A program made the position numbers and the translations under genes. DNA of 64,000 nt from assembly GCF_000737325.1 (NCBI RefSeq), contig NZ_CP011125.1:8432001-8496000 (forward strand), written 5' to 3'. Under the pieces are notes generated by a model, which was not told the DNA's origin, did not search any database, and saw only the letters and a program-made list of their open reading frames with translations. The stretch's first letter is position 1; each line of letters starts with the position of its first letter. This document shows, in pieces, positions 15,463-23,539 of this stretch. This stretch comes from Sandaracinus amylolyticus. Its GTDB lineage: Bacteria; Myxococcota_A; Polyangia; Polyangiales; Sandaracinaceae.

Positions 15463-17700
15463 ATGGCGTCCAGTCTCGTCTTTCGCCGCTACGGCGGCTC
15501 GCTCCAGGTGGAGATCCGCTCGTTCGCGGATCTCCTCGAAGCGATCCAGCTCCACGACGCGCTCTGGGTCGCGACGGCGTGCCCGCGCAAGGGCCTCGCG
15601 TGCGACGCGGCGTTCCTCGATGCGCTCGATCGCGACGGCAACGGTCGCATCGTGAGCGACGACCTGCGCTACGCCGTGAAGTGGACCGCGGAGATGCTCG
15701 ACGAGCACCGCGGCATCGACGAGGCGAGCGAGGTGCTCGAGCTCTCCGCGCTGTCGAAGCAAGCAACGTCGCTGCGGCGCGCGGCGGAGACGATCCTCGA
15801 GGCGACCTCGGCGGAGAAGAAGAAGTCGATCTCGCTCGCGCAGGTGCGCGAGAGCGCGAAGGCGCTGCGCGCGAGCGGCATCAACGGCGACGGCATCGTC
15901 GCGCCCGAGACGATCACCGATGCGGGCGTCGCCGACGCGGTGCGCACGATCCTGTCGGTGCTCGACGCGAAGGAGAACCTCGCCGGCAAGAAGGGCATCG
16001 ACGCGGCGATGCTCGAGGCGTTCCGGAAGCGACGCGACGCGGGCCTCGCGCGGCTCGACGCGGAGAGCGCGCTGATGGTGTGGGGCGACGCGAGCATCGC
16101 GCGCGCGAAGGCGACGCGCGCCGCGCGCGACGTGCTCGACGAGTACTTCGTGCAGTGCCGTCTCGTCGCGGCGCAGCCCGAGGCCGGCGAGCAGCTGCGC
16201 CTCCCCGCCGATCACGTGCGCGGTGCGATGGGGGATCGCGAGGCGCTCGCGAAGGCGGCGCGCGCGCTGCCGATCGCGCCGCCGCGCGCCGATGGAACGC
16301 TGCGCTTCGCCGAGGTGGTGCGCGGTCCGGCGTACGAGGCGATCGAGACGTTCCGCCGCGAGGTCGTCGTGCCGGTGCTCGGAGAGGGCGACGTGTTGCC
16401 CGAGAGCGCGTGGCGCGATCTGCGCGCGAAGTCGGACGCGATCCTCGCGTGGATCGAAGAGGGCGAGAAGGACCGCGTGATCGGGCTCGGCGCGAAGCTG
16501 CGCCAGCTCACGGGCGCGCAGCTCGACGCGATCGGCGAGGCGATCGCGAAGGACGTGGCGCACAAGCCGACGCTCGACGCGATCGCGTCGCTGGAGAAGC
16601 TGATCCTCCACCAGCGCTGGCTGCTGCGGTTCGCGAACAACTTCATCGCGATGCCCGAGCTCTTCGATCACAAACGCTCGGCGCTCTTCCAGCGCGGCAC
16701 GCTCACGCTCGGCGGACGTCACTTCGCGCTCGCGGTCGAGGTGCCCGATCGCGCGGCGCACGCGGCGCTCGCCGAGAGCTCGAACACGTTCGTCGCGTAC
16801 GTGAAGATCGAGCCCGCGGGCAAGCCGCCCTTCGAGGTCGCGGTGCCGGTCACGGCGGGCACGTCGGCGGGGATCACGGTGGGCAAGCGCGGCGTGTTCC
16901 GCGATCCCTCGGACGTCGAGCTCGACGCGAGCGTCGTGCAGATCGTCCCGCAGCCGGTGTCGCTGTGGGAGGCGGCGATCGCGCCGTTCGCGCGCGTCGG
17001 TCGCTTCGTGTCGAGCAAGCTCGAGGAGCTCGGCAAGACCGGCGACGCCGCGATGGAGTCGACGATCACGAGCACCGAGGCGCGGGTGCGCGAAGAGCGC
17101 GCGCGTCACGACGCGGCCGCCGCGGCACCGACGCCCGCCGCGGCACCGGCCGCCGCCGCGCCCGCGAGCGCAGCGCCCGGTGCGAGCGCGGGCGCGCTCG
17201 GCGGGGTGATCGCATCGGGCGGCCTCGCGCTGGCCGCGGTGGGCTCGTCGGCTGCGTTCATGATGAACCAGCTGCAGGGCATGAGCCTGATCGACGTCGT
17301 GCGCGCGGCGGTCGCGATCGCCGCGATCGTGATGGTGCCCTCGGCGTTCCTCGGGTGGCTCAAGCTGCGCAAGCGCAACCTCGCGATCCTCCTCGAGGGC
17401 GCGGGCTGGGCGCTCAACGATCGGCTGATGCTCACGCGCCGGCTCGGGCTCTTCTTCACGCGCCGTCCGCCGCGGCCCGAGGGCTCGCGCATCGATCGCA
17501 GCGATCTCGTGCCGGTGATCGCGCGCTCCGACGACGAGGCGAGCAGCACGCGCGGACGGATCACGGTCGCGGTGATCGCGGGGCTCATCCTCGCGGCGTA
17601 CTGGACGCACGCGTGGTGGTGGCCGCACCTGCGCCACGCGCTGCCGCTGCTGGATCACGCCGAGCAGCCGGCGAGCGAGACGACGACGCCCGCGCCGTGA
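15463..17700 (+). CDS. large EF-hand-containing membrane protein
   Basis: A 745-residue protein of unknown function. EF-hand loops occur at about 50-61 (DRDGNGRIVSDDL, all ligand positions present) and about 143-155 (GINGDGIVAPETI, a weaker loop). They predict Ca2+ binding near the N-terminus. Residues 80-480 are helical and soluble, followed by a beta segment. An Ala/Pro linker at about 545-575 leads to a C-terminal membrane part with at least three hydrophobic segments (GGLALAAVGSSAAFMMN, VAIAAIVMVPSAFLGWLKL, ITVAVIAGLILAAYW). Similar proteins are common in Planctomycetes and Myxococcota without an assigned function. There is no signal peptide, so the EF-hands may face the cytoplasm. Confidence 0.8.
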   Translation: MASSLVFRRYGGSLQVEIRSFADLLEAIQLHDALWVATACPRKGLACDAAFLDALDRDGNGRIVSDDLRYAVKWTAEMLDEHRGIDEASEVLELSALSKQATSLRRAAETILEATSAEKKKSISLAQVRESAKALRASGINGDGIVAPETITDAGVADAVRTILSVLDAKENLAGKKGIDAAMLEAFRKRRDAGLARLDAESALMVWGDASIARAKATRAARDVLDEYFVQCRLVAAQPEAGEQLRLPADHVRGAMGDREALAKAARALPIAPPRADGTLRFAEVVRGPAYEAIETFRREVVVPVLGEGDVLPESAWRDLRAKSDAILAWIEEGEKDRVIGLGAKLRQLTGAQLDAIGEAIAKDVAHKPTLDAIASLEKLILHQRWLLRFANNFIAMPELFDHKRSALFQRGTLTLGGRHFALAVEVPDRAAHAALAESSNTFVAYVKIEPAGKPPFEVAVPVTAGTSAGITVGKRGVFRDPSDVELDASVVQIVPQPVSLWEAAIAPFARVGRFVSSKLEELGKTGDAAMESTITSTEARVREERARHDAAAAAPTPAAAPAAAAPASAAPGASAGALGGVIASGGLALAAVGSSAAFMMNQLQGMSLIDVVRAAVAIAAIVMVPSAFLGWLKLRKRNLAILLEGAGWALNDRLMLTRRLGLFFTRRPPRPEGSRIDRSDLVPVIARSDDEASSTRGRITVAVIAGLILAAYWTHAWWWPHLRHALPLLDHAEQPASETTTPAP

Positions 17701-17724
17701 GCGACGCGAGGTAGACTGCGGGTC

Positions 17725-19113
17725 ATGTCCCGCGGTCGTCTCCCGCTGCTCTTCGTGCTCGGGCTCGCACTCTTCGCCGGCTGCCCGGCGAGCTCCGAGC
17801 GACCACCGCCACCCGAGCCCGCCGCCGTCTTGGACGTGGCGCGCGAGATCGGAGAGTGGCGCTGTCGCCGGCGCGAGGCGTGCGGCTGCGGTGTCCTCTC
17901 GAGCACCGGGACGATCGACGTCGCGCGCTGCACGCAGCGCTTCGTCGACGACGTGGCGCGGACCAGCCGTGCGTTCCTCGACGCCGGCGTGATCGCGGAC
18001 CGACGCGCGGCACGCGACCTCCTCGCGGAGCTGGATCGCGCGCCGCGCTGCGATCGCGTCGACGTCCGACTCTCGCGCGTCGTGTATCTCCCCGTCGAGA
18101 TCGGCGATCGCTGCGCGGCGGAGCTCGCGACGTGCGCCGCGGGATACGGCGTCTGCCTCGGTGGCCTGTGCGATGCGCTGCCGAGCGAGGGGCGCTCGTG
18201 TGCGGGCACCTGCGCGCCGGGGCTGGTCTGCGACGAGGAGACGTCGCGCTGCCAGACGCCGCGGCTCGAGGGCGAGCCCTGCGACGAGACGCCGTTCGAC
18301 GACCGGAGCGATTGCGCTCCGGGTCTGCGCTGTGTCGGCGTGTGCGTCGCCCCGCGCGCCGAGGGCGCGAGCTGCGAGCGCACGAACGAGTGCGACGCGG
18401 ACCTCGCGTGCGTCGACGGTCGATGCGCGCCGGCGCGGCACGAGGGCTGCGCGGAGTGCGCCTCCGGCGAGCAGTGTGGGCTCTCGATCGGCCGCTGCCG
18501 CCCGCGACTCGACGAGGGCGAGGCGTGCGCCGAGAACGATGAGTGCGCGCGCGAGCTGGCGTGCGTGCGAGGGCGCTGCGCGCCGCGCGGGCTCGTGGGC
18601 GAGCCCGGCACGTGCGAGTGGACGGAGACCACGTGCGCCGCAGGGCTGTGGTGCGAAGGCGGCACCTGCCAGCCGTTTCCCGGCGAAGGCGAAGCGTGCA
18701 GCGAGCTGCTGCGTCTCTGCGCGGAAGGGCTCGAGTGCGTGAGCTCGCGATGCACCGCGTTGCCCGGCGCCGGCGAGCCGTGTGTCGAGGGCGCGTGCAC
18801 GTCGGGGCTGGTGTGCGGCGCGGACGGAACGTGCAGGGCCGCGCGGCTCGGCGAGGCGTGCGCCCTCGACGAGTGCGAGCCCGGCACGCACTGCGACCGC
18901 GACGTGTGCGTCGCCGATCTCGCGACCGGAGCCTCGTGCCGTGATGCGGACGAGTGTGGCGCGCCGTGCGTGCCCGACGACACCGGCGAAGAGAGCTGCG
19001 CGCCCGCGGCTCGCGCCGAAGGCGACGCGTGCGAGACCCACGACGAGTGCCCGAGCGATCAGCGCTGCGTGAACGAGCGCGCCTGCGTCGCCGACACCTG
19101 CCTCGGCTTCTGA
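17725..19113 (+). CDS. Cys-rich repeat lipoprotein
   Basis: A 462-residue exported protein. MSRGRLPLLFVLGLALFAGC gives a clear lipobox (FAGC). Residues 40-140 are a small helical domain with paired Cys. From about 145 to the end there are around ten repeats of a Cys-rich unit of the form EGE.C....C..GL.C..G.C.P (for example CASGEQCGLSIGRC and CARELACVRGRC). These resemble Dickkopf/EGF-like disulfide modules common in myxobacterial surface proteins. No catalytic motif is visible. Its 3' end overlaps the convergent small membrane-protein gene by 55 bp. Confidence 0.85.
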   Translation: MSRGRLPLLFVLGLALFAGCPASSERPPPPEPAAVLDVAREIGEWRCRRREACGCGVLSSTGTIDVARCTQRFVDDVARTSRAFLDAGVIADRRAARDLLAELDRAPRCDRVDVRLSRVVYLPVEIGDRCAAELATCAAGYGVCLGGLCDALPSEGRSCAGTCAPGLVCDEETSRCQTPRLEGEPCDETPFDDRSDCAPGLRCVGVCVAPRAEGASCERTNECDADLACVDGRCAPARHEGCAECASGEQCGLSIGRCRPRLDEGEACAENDECARELACVRGRCAPRGLVGEPGTCEWTETTCAAGLWCEGGTCQPFPGEGEACSELLRLCAEGLECVSSRCTALPGAGEPCVEGACTSGLVCGADGTCRAARLGEACALDECEPGTHCDRDVCVADLATGASCRDADECGAPCVPDDTGEESCAPAARAEGDACETHDECPSDQRCVNERACVADTCLGF

Positions 19114-19325
19114 GCCGACGCGGCGAGCGCGATCACCACGAGCCCCGGCGCGACGAAGAAGAGCACGAGGCGCATCGCGTAGAGCGCGAGCGCGAACGGG
19201 ATCGCGATCAGCGCGTCGACGCTCGGCGAGAGCAAGCGCTCGATCAGGTCCGCGCGATCGAGCGCGATCGCCAGCACCTCGTGCGCGATCGCCAGCACCA
19301 CGACCGCGACGAGCACGCGCTTCAC
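19059..19325 (-). CDS. small membrane protein, 88 aa, coupled to upstream gene
   Basis: This small protein has two clear hydrophobic helices (VLVAVVVLAIAHEVLAIAL and FALALYAMRLVLFFVAPGLV). Its GTG start at 19325 overlaps the TGA stop of the upstream gene as GTGA, a strong sign of translational coupling. I do not recognise the family. The final 18 codons overlap the end of the convergent Cys-rich lipoprotein gene, which is unusual and may mean that one of the two ends shortly before the predicted stop. Confidence 0.65.
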   Translation of the reverse strand: MKRVLVAVVVLAIAHEVLAIALDRADLIERLLSPSVDALIAIPFALALYAMRLVLFFVAPGLVVIALAASAQKPRQVSATQARSFTQR

Positions 19326-20422
19326 GACGCCCTCGCGGTGAGCATCGCGAGCAGGAGCGCGTTGCCGAGCGGACCCCCCGCGACGAAGCGTCGTCCTCCT
19401 CCTTCGCGATCGACCGGCACGCCGAAGAGCCACGCGGTGCGCGCGAGCTCGACGTAGCGATCGCGATCGCCGTGGATGCGCGCCGAGGCGAGCGCGAAGC
19501 CCGTCGCCGACACGCCGACGCCGAGCAGCACCGGGCCCGAGTCGATGTCGCCCTCCGCGCCCTCGCGCACGCCGCCGAAGCCGAGGAACGTCGCGTGCCC
19601 GCGCCGAGCGAGCCCTTCGTCGAGCGTGCGCGCCATGTCGCGATCGACGAACGACGCGAAGTAGGCGCCGATCGCGGTGCCCGATCCGCGCGGCGCGTCG
19701 CGCGCCTCTCCGGTGCGCGCGTCGCCCGCTTGCACGAGGTAGCCCGACGCGTCGATCCATCGCGCACGGAAGGTGCGCGACCACGCGTCCAGCAGCGCGC
19801 GATGATCGGCGCCGGTCACGCGCTGGTGCAGACCGAGCGAGCCCGCGACCGCGAGCACGTCGGGCGGATAGCTCTCGCCCGGATAGGTCTCGATCAGCGC
19901 GTGCGGCGCGCGCGCGAGGCGACGCGCGAGCGCGGCCTCGATGCGATCGTGGAGCGCTGCGTGCGGCGTCTCGGGATCGACCGCGCGCAACATGCCGAGC
20001 GCGAGCGCGGCGTAGCCGAGGTACGCGTGGCCGTGATCTCCGTCGAGCGCGGCGATCGGATCTTCGCCCCAGCGCGACGCCGCGAAGCGCAGCGTGCCCG
20101 CGTCGACCAGACGATCCGCAGCGCGCCGCATCGCGGGCACGTATGCGTCGCGCAGCTCGGGGTGCTCGAGCACGATCTGCCCGAGCGCGAGCAGCGTCAT
20201 CTGATGCGTGCCGAACGCCCACTCGCCGTCGAAGAGCGCGCTGCCGGTGTGGAACGCGCCCTCGTCCACGTCGCGCTCGGCGTACGCGATCACCTCGCGC
20301 GCGAGCGCGTCCTGGGTCGCGCGATCTCCGTCGAAGAGACGCGCCGGCTCGCGACCGAGCCACACGCGCGGGACGATCGCGGCGAGCACGACGATCACCA
20401 GAAGCAGGAAGGCGTTGCGCAT
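19322..20422 (-). CDS. hypothetical exported/membrane-anchored protein with toroid-like repeats
   Basis: A 366-residue protein beginning with one hydrophobic anchor (MRNAFLLLVIVVLAAIVP). The rest is helical with recurring Trp/Gly turns such as FGTHQMTLLALGQI, DHGHAYLGYAALALG and GSGTAIGAYFASFVD. The pattern suggests an (alpha/alpha)6 toroid, like that of linalool dehydratase/isomerase-type or glycoside-processing proteins, but I cannot identify catalytic residues with confidence. It is translationally coupled to the small membrane protein downstream and diverges from the beta-barrel gene at 20543. Confidence 0.7.
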   Translation of the reverse strand: MRNAFLLLVIVVLAAIVPRVWLGREPARLFDGDRATQDALAREVIAYAERDVDEGAFHTGSALFDGEWAFGTHQMTLLALGQIVLEHPELRDAYVPAMRRAADRLVDAGTLRFAASRWGEDPIAALDGDHGHAYLGYAALALGMLRAVDPETPHAALHDRIEAALARRLARAPHALIETYPGESYPPDVLAVAGSLGLHQRVTGADHRALLDAWSRTFRARWIDASGYLVQAGDARTGEARDAPRGSGTAIGAYFASFVDRDMARTLDEGLARRGHATFLGFGGVREGAEGDIDSGPVLLGVGVSATGFALASARIHGDRDRYVELARTAWLFGVPVDREGGGRRFVAGGPLGNALLLAMLTARAS

Positions 20423-20542
20423 CGACGTGCTCTACGGCGCGCCCCGTACCGCGATTCCGTCGCGCGCGTGATCTCCTCCGGCTCGCCACGAATCCGCCAA
20501 ATCCGCTGGTCGCGTCGTCCACCTTCGGACAGGCTCGCGCCC

Positions 20543-21151
20543 ATGATTGCCGGACGGATCGTCGTCCCAGCCCTCCTCTTCGCGGTGATCGCGTCGCGCC
20601 CCGCGCTCGTGCGCGCGCAGGACGACGACGCCGAGGTCTTGCCCTCGCCGACCGCCGGCGCGCCCGAGCCCGAGCCCTCGATCGAAGAGCTCGAAGAGCA
20701 GATGATCCCGACGCTCGTGCTCCCGGAGCTCCGCATCCGTGTGGGCGGCGGCGTGGGCCTGCAGACGTCGGGCCCGGTCGCGGGCGCAGAGCCGGTCTAC
20801 GGGCGCGTGACCGAAGAGGTCGAGTGGATGCCGCCGGCGCTCGAGTTCGTGTCGTTCGGCATCGGCGGCGCGCAGATGTTCACGACGGGCGGGCAGATCT
20901 ACCAGGTCGGCGCGCGCGTCGGCGGCCACGCGTGGTTCTGCGAGGACGTGGTGGTGCGCTGTCAGGGCGCGATCACGCTGCAGCTCGGCGCGGTGTTCGG
21001 CTCGCTCGGCGAGTGGTTCGACTTCTCGGCGGACGCGGACCTGCGGTTCTTGTTCGTCGAGCGCTTCGAGCTGTTCGTGCGCGGGAGCTTCCTGTCGTTC
21101 GGGAGCAACTCGTGGATCAACATCGTGGGGGGGGCCGCGATCGCGTTCTGA
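20543..21151 (+). CDS. putative outer-membrane beta-barrel protein, 202 aa
   Basis: An exported protein. MIAGRIVVPALLFAVIASRPALVRAQ is a signal peptide with an ARAQ-type cleavage site. An acidic Pro-rich linker (about 30-55) is followed by about 150 residues of alternating hydrophobic/polar strands with Gly-rich turns, ending in IVGGAAIAF, whose terminal Phe suits recognition by the BAM machinery. One disulfide pair (CEDVVVRC) may join a loop. No enzymatic motif. A G-rich repeat element begins 19 bp after the stop. Confidence 0.65.
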   Translation: MIAGRIVVPALLFAVIASRPALVRAQDDDAEVLPSPTAGAPEPEPSIEELEEQMIPTLVLPELRIRVGGGVGLQTSGPVAGAEPVYGRVTEEVEWMPPALEFVSFGIGGAQMFTTGGQIYQVGARVGGHAWFCEDVVVRCQGAITLQLGAVFGSLGEWFDFSADADLRFLFVERFELFVRGSFLSFGSNSWINIVGGAAIAF

Positions 21152-21176
21152 TGTGGACGGCAGCGCTTCGGTGGGA

Positions 21177-21202
21177 GGCGCGGGGGTGTGGGTCTGGCGG
21201 CC
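21177..21202 (+). repeat. 26-bp dispersed/inverted element, copy 2
   Basis: These 26 bases match the reverse complement of 23085-23110 at 25 of 26 positions. The core reads GTGTGGGTCTGGCGGCC. The preceding GTGGGAGGCGCGGG is shared with the element after the MFS gene at 4343. Together with 23085-23110 it brackets the IS110 transposase, but because a related copy exists elsewhere it may not be an IS end. Confidence 0.5.
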
Positions 21203-21569
21203 GGGGTGCTGTCGTAGTCAAGTGCGGACGCGTGTGATCGCCGGATCGGGCGCGTCTCGCACCCGCTGATCCGCACACCGGGCCCTTCTTGCGCGAGGTG
21301 GCTCGCCGCGAACGAGGGTTGGTGTGCGGTGGCTTCAGGCGGTCGGATCGGAGAGCGACGGGACGGATAGGCCCGAACTGTCTTGTCGGACGTCCGCGTG
21401 AGCGGCGTCGGGTCGGCCTCGTTGGGCATTTCGCCCGCCGCGTCGATCTCGAGGGTGCGCTGGGACTCGCGGTGCAGCCTCGCGGGCTCGAGCACCCCAG
21501 GTGAGCGTCACCCGCTCGATCTTCGCGCCTTGGAGCGGAAGCGAAGAGAAGAGAGCGCGAAGCTCGCCG
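21203..21569. other. non-coding flank downstream of the IS110 transposase
   Basis: No credible gene lies in these 367 bases. They contain short complementary segments, such as GTGCGGA near 21220 and TCCGCAC near 21272, that could pair in an RNA. This is one of two places where an IS110/IS1111 bridge RNA might be encoded; I cannot fold it here. Confidence 0.3.
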
Positions 21570-21585
21570 TCAGGAGCCGGCGAGC
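21562..21585. other. hairpin across the transposase stop codon
   Basis: GCTCGCCG and CGGCGAGC form an 8-bp perfect stem with an 8-nt loop containing the stop codon of the transposase (21570-21572). It could act as a weak terminator or be part of a structured RNA at the element end. It has no T-tract. Confidence 0.35.
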
Positions 21586-22889
21586 GAAGATTGTCCGGCG
21601 TCGCGCGAGGGCGACGCGGTCACAGCGGTCATCGAGCGCGTGTCGAAGAGCTTGGTCGCATCGAAGGGCGCTCCTCGCGCGACGTGCACCATCGCGCGCG
21701 CGAGCTTTCGCATCAGCGCGACGACGGCCTTGAGCTTGATGTCGGCGCGGTAGCCCTTTCGCGCTCGGTACCACTCACGCGCGACGGGGTCGCTCTGCAC
21801 GAAGCGCAGCGCTGCGAGGAAGAGGTACCGACGCGCGCGTCCGGGACCTCGCTTCGTGATGTGGATCGTGTGCTGCCCGGCGTTGTTGCCGCTGCTCTGG
21901 ACCCTGAGGTTGAGGCCCATCGCCTTCTCGAAGGACGCGGACGATTCGTAGTCGGCGGGATTGCCGAGGTCGGCGACGAGCGCAGCGGTCGTGACGGCGC
22001 CGAACGCGGCGCGGATCGAGTGGAGCTCGCGATGATTGGCGAGCTCGGCCTCGATGCGCTTGTCGACATCGCGGATGTGCTCGCGCAACGCGAGCATGTG
22101 ACGCGCGAGCGAGCGCAGGAACGAGCGCTCCTGATCGTGCATCGACTCGCCGAGCGAGCTGACGGCGCAGCCGACGATCTGCTCGATGCGCTCGAAGGAG
22201 AGCGCCGCGCGCGAGACGCGTCGGAGCAGCGCGACTGCATCGCCGCGTCTGGCGCGGACCTCGGCAGGGCCGGGCATCTCGCAGAGCAAGTGCAGGTGCC
22301 ACGCGGCGTCCATGTCGAGGTGCTGGGAGAGCTCGGGCCAGTGACGCGCGACGAGCGCTTCGAGCCGTCCGTACGCGGTCTCGAAAGGTCGAGCGTAGAG
22401 GTCGCGCTCGTCGATCAGACTGCGCATCGCCCTCTGGACTGCGCTCCGCTCTTTCCAGCGCTTCGAGATGCCTTGCGCGTGAAGATGCGCGAGCAGCGTG
22501 CACGCCTTGGCGTCGTGCAGGCTCGGCACTCCGTCGAGCAGCGCGGCCGCATCGTGGACCTTCTTGGCGTCGACGCGGAACACGGGGATGTCGCGCAGAG
22601 TCAGCTGATAGCGGAGCGCGTCGCCGTAGACGCCCGTCGGCTCCATCGCGACCTCGAGCGCGACGCCGAGCTCACGAAGACGGCAGAGCAGCTCGAGGAA
22701 CAGGCGCGTCTGCTTCGGGTGCTCGAAGCGGACGATCTCGATACAGCGACCCGCTGCGCTCGCGAAGCCGGCGAACATCTTCGTCTTCGCGAGGTCGATC
22801 GCGACGATGCAGCACGCTCCGAGCGCAGTGGCGAGCTTGCTCGCGTCGACGTGTTGGATCTCGACGGTCCGATAGGTACGCTTGGCCAC
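21570..22889 (-). CDS. IS110-family transposase
   Basis: A 439-residue recombinase. The N-terminal DEDD/RuvC-like domain (DEDD_Tnp_IS110) shows AIDLAKTKMFAGF, then AMEPTGVYG and later LHDAKACTLLAHL, the expected acidic positions. The C-terminal Transposase_20 domain has FGAVTTAALVADLGNPADY and MGLNLRVQSSGNNAGQ, where the Ser of SSG is the proposed catalytic nucleophile, followed by ITKRGPGRARRYLFLAAL. All main motifs are present and no stop interrupts it, so it may be active. The GTG at 22889 is chosen because AGGAGG lies 8 nt upstream; another in-frame GTG at 22907 has none. Two copies of its flanking repeat surround it. Confidence 0.92.
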   Translation of the reverse strand: MAKRTYRTVEIQHVDASKLATALGACCIVAIDLAKTKMFAGFASAAGRCIEIVRFEHPKQTRLFLELLCRLRELGVALEVAMEPTGVYGDALRYQLTLRDIPVFRVDAKKVHDAAALLDGVPSLHDAKACTLLAHLHAQGISKRWKERSAVQRAMRSLIDERDLYARPFETAYGRLEALVARHWPELSQHLDMDAAWHLHLLCEMPGPAEVRARRGDAVALLRRVSRAALSFERIEQIVGCAVSSLGESMHDQERSFLRSLARHMLALREHIRDVDKRIEAELANHRELHSIRAAFGAVTTAALVADLGNPADYESSASFEKAMGLNLRVQSSGNNAGQHTIHITKRGPGRARRYLFLAALRFVQSDPVAREWYRARKGYRADIKLKAVVALMRKLARAMVHVARGAPFDATKLFDTRSMTAVTASPSRDAGQSSLAGS

Positions 22890-23275
22890 GGGGACGACCT
22901 CCTGCACGGCAGTTTCGACTGTCTCTTCGAGGCGTCCCCAACTCTCCTACAGCCGACTCGCGGGCTGCTGGACGAGAGGGCGCGAGCGTCGGGACGCGGT
23001 GGGCGCATCGCGGCGCGCGCTTCGCGCTCTGCCGCGATGCTGTCGTCAGTCCGTGGTCGACGTCTGCGAGCCCCCGTCGCACGAGGCCGCCAGACCCACA
23101 CCCCCACGCCCGGTACCGCGGTTCTGCCGCCTCGCTGGCTTTGGTGGTCGATGGCTCGCGACCGGTCCGCGCTCCGCCGCGGCCCGGACGCTCGCGTGTA
23201 GCACCGCGCTTCGCGCGTGTGCGCGCTTCGCGCGGTGATCACCGAGCGACGAGCACGCACGCGCGCACGGCGCGC
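22890..23275. other. non-coding flank upstream of the IS110 transposase
   Basis: I see no credible gene in these 386 bases. They contain the transposase ribosome-binding site (AGGAGG near 22898), the inverted repeat at 23085-23110 and then GC-rich sequence that grades into the tandem repeats. In the IS110 subgroup the bridge RNA lies upstream of the transposase, so 22890-23085 is the prime candidate. Confidence 0.35.
23085..23110 (-). repeat. 26-bp dispersed/inverted element, copy 3
   Basis: This is the inverse of 21177-21202 with one mismatch. It reads GGCCGCCAGACCCACACCCC on the plus strand, followed by CACGCC. It lies about 195 bp upstream of the transposase start. Confidence 0.5.
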
Positions 23276-23397
23276 GGGCGGGTGAGGAGCGGGCGCAGTG
23301 ACGAGCGCGCGCGGGCGGGTGAGGAGCGGGCGCAGTGACGAGCGCGCGCGGGCGGGTGAGGAGCGGGCGCAGTGACGAGCGCGCGCGGGCGGGAGGG
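23276..23397. repeat. 37-bp tandem repeat, three full copies plus partial
   Basis: Copies start at 23276, 23313, 23350 and 23387 (partial), exactly 37 bp apart. The unit begins GGGCGGGTGAGGAGCGGGCG and continues with CAGTGACGAGCGCGCGC. The three full copies are identical by eye. There are no spacers, so it is a minisatellite, not a CRISPR array. Confidence 0.9.
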
Positions 23398-23462
23398 AGC
23401 GGCCCCTACTCGTTCTCGTGCGACGTGCACGTGCTCGGCGGTTCGTGCGGCGCCCGCCTGAT

Positions 23463-23481
23463 CCATCGATCGCTTCGATGG
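23463..23481. promoter_or_regulatory. inverted repeat and ATCCATC boxes upstream of the pirin gene
   Basis: CCATCGA-TCGCT-TCGATGG is a perfect 7-bp inverted repeat 59 bp before the pirin ATG. TCCATC recurs at about 23462, 23484, 23494 and 23503, so several half-sites are stacked in this AT-richer island. It is the likely operator/promoter of the pirin gene. Confidence 0.5.
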
Positions 23482-23539
23482 TATCCATCGCGGATCCATC
23501 ACTTCCATCGATGCGATCGCGTGGCTAGCGTGGCTCGTC

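Larger units (their letters stand above)
21177..23110 (-). mobile_element. IS110-family insertion element (approximate extent)
   Basis: The segment contains an intact IS110-family transposase and is bracketed by a 26-bp inverted repeat (25/26). IS110 elements usually lack terminal inverted repeats and target duplications, so the true ends may lie inside these limits. The long non-coding flanks (about 390 bp after and 200 bp before the gene) could encode the bridge RNA known from IS110-family elements. Ends need comparison with other copies. Confidence 0.5.

Noticed and set aside
23276-23397. CRISPR array
   Set aside because: The 37-bp units are adjacent copies with no spacers and no cas gene is in the window, so this is a minisatellite.
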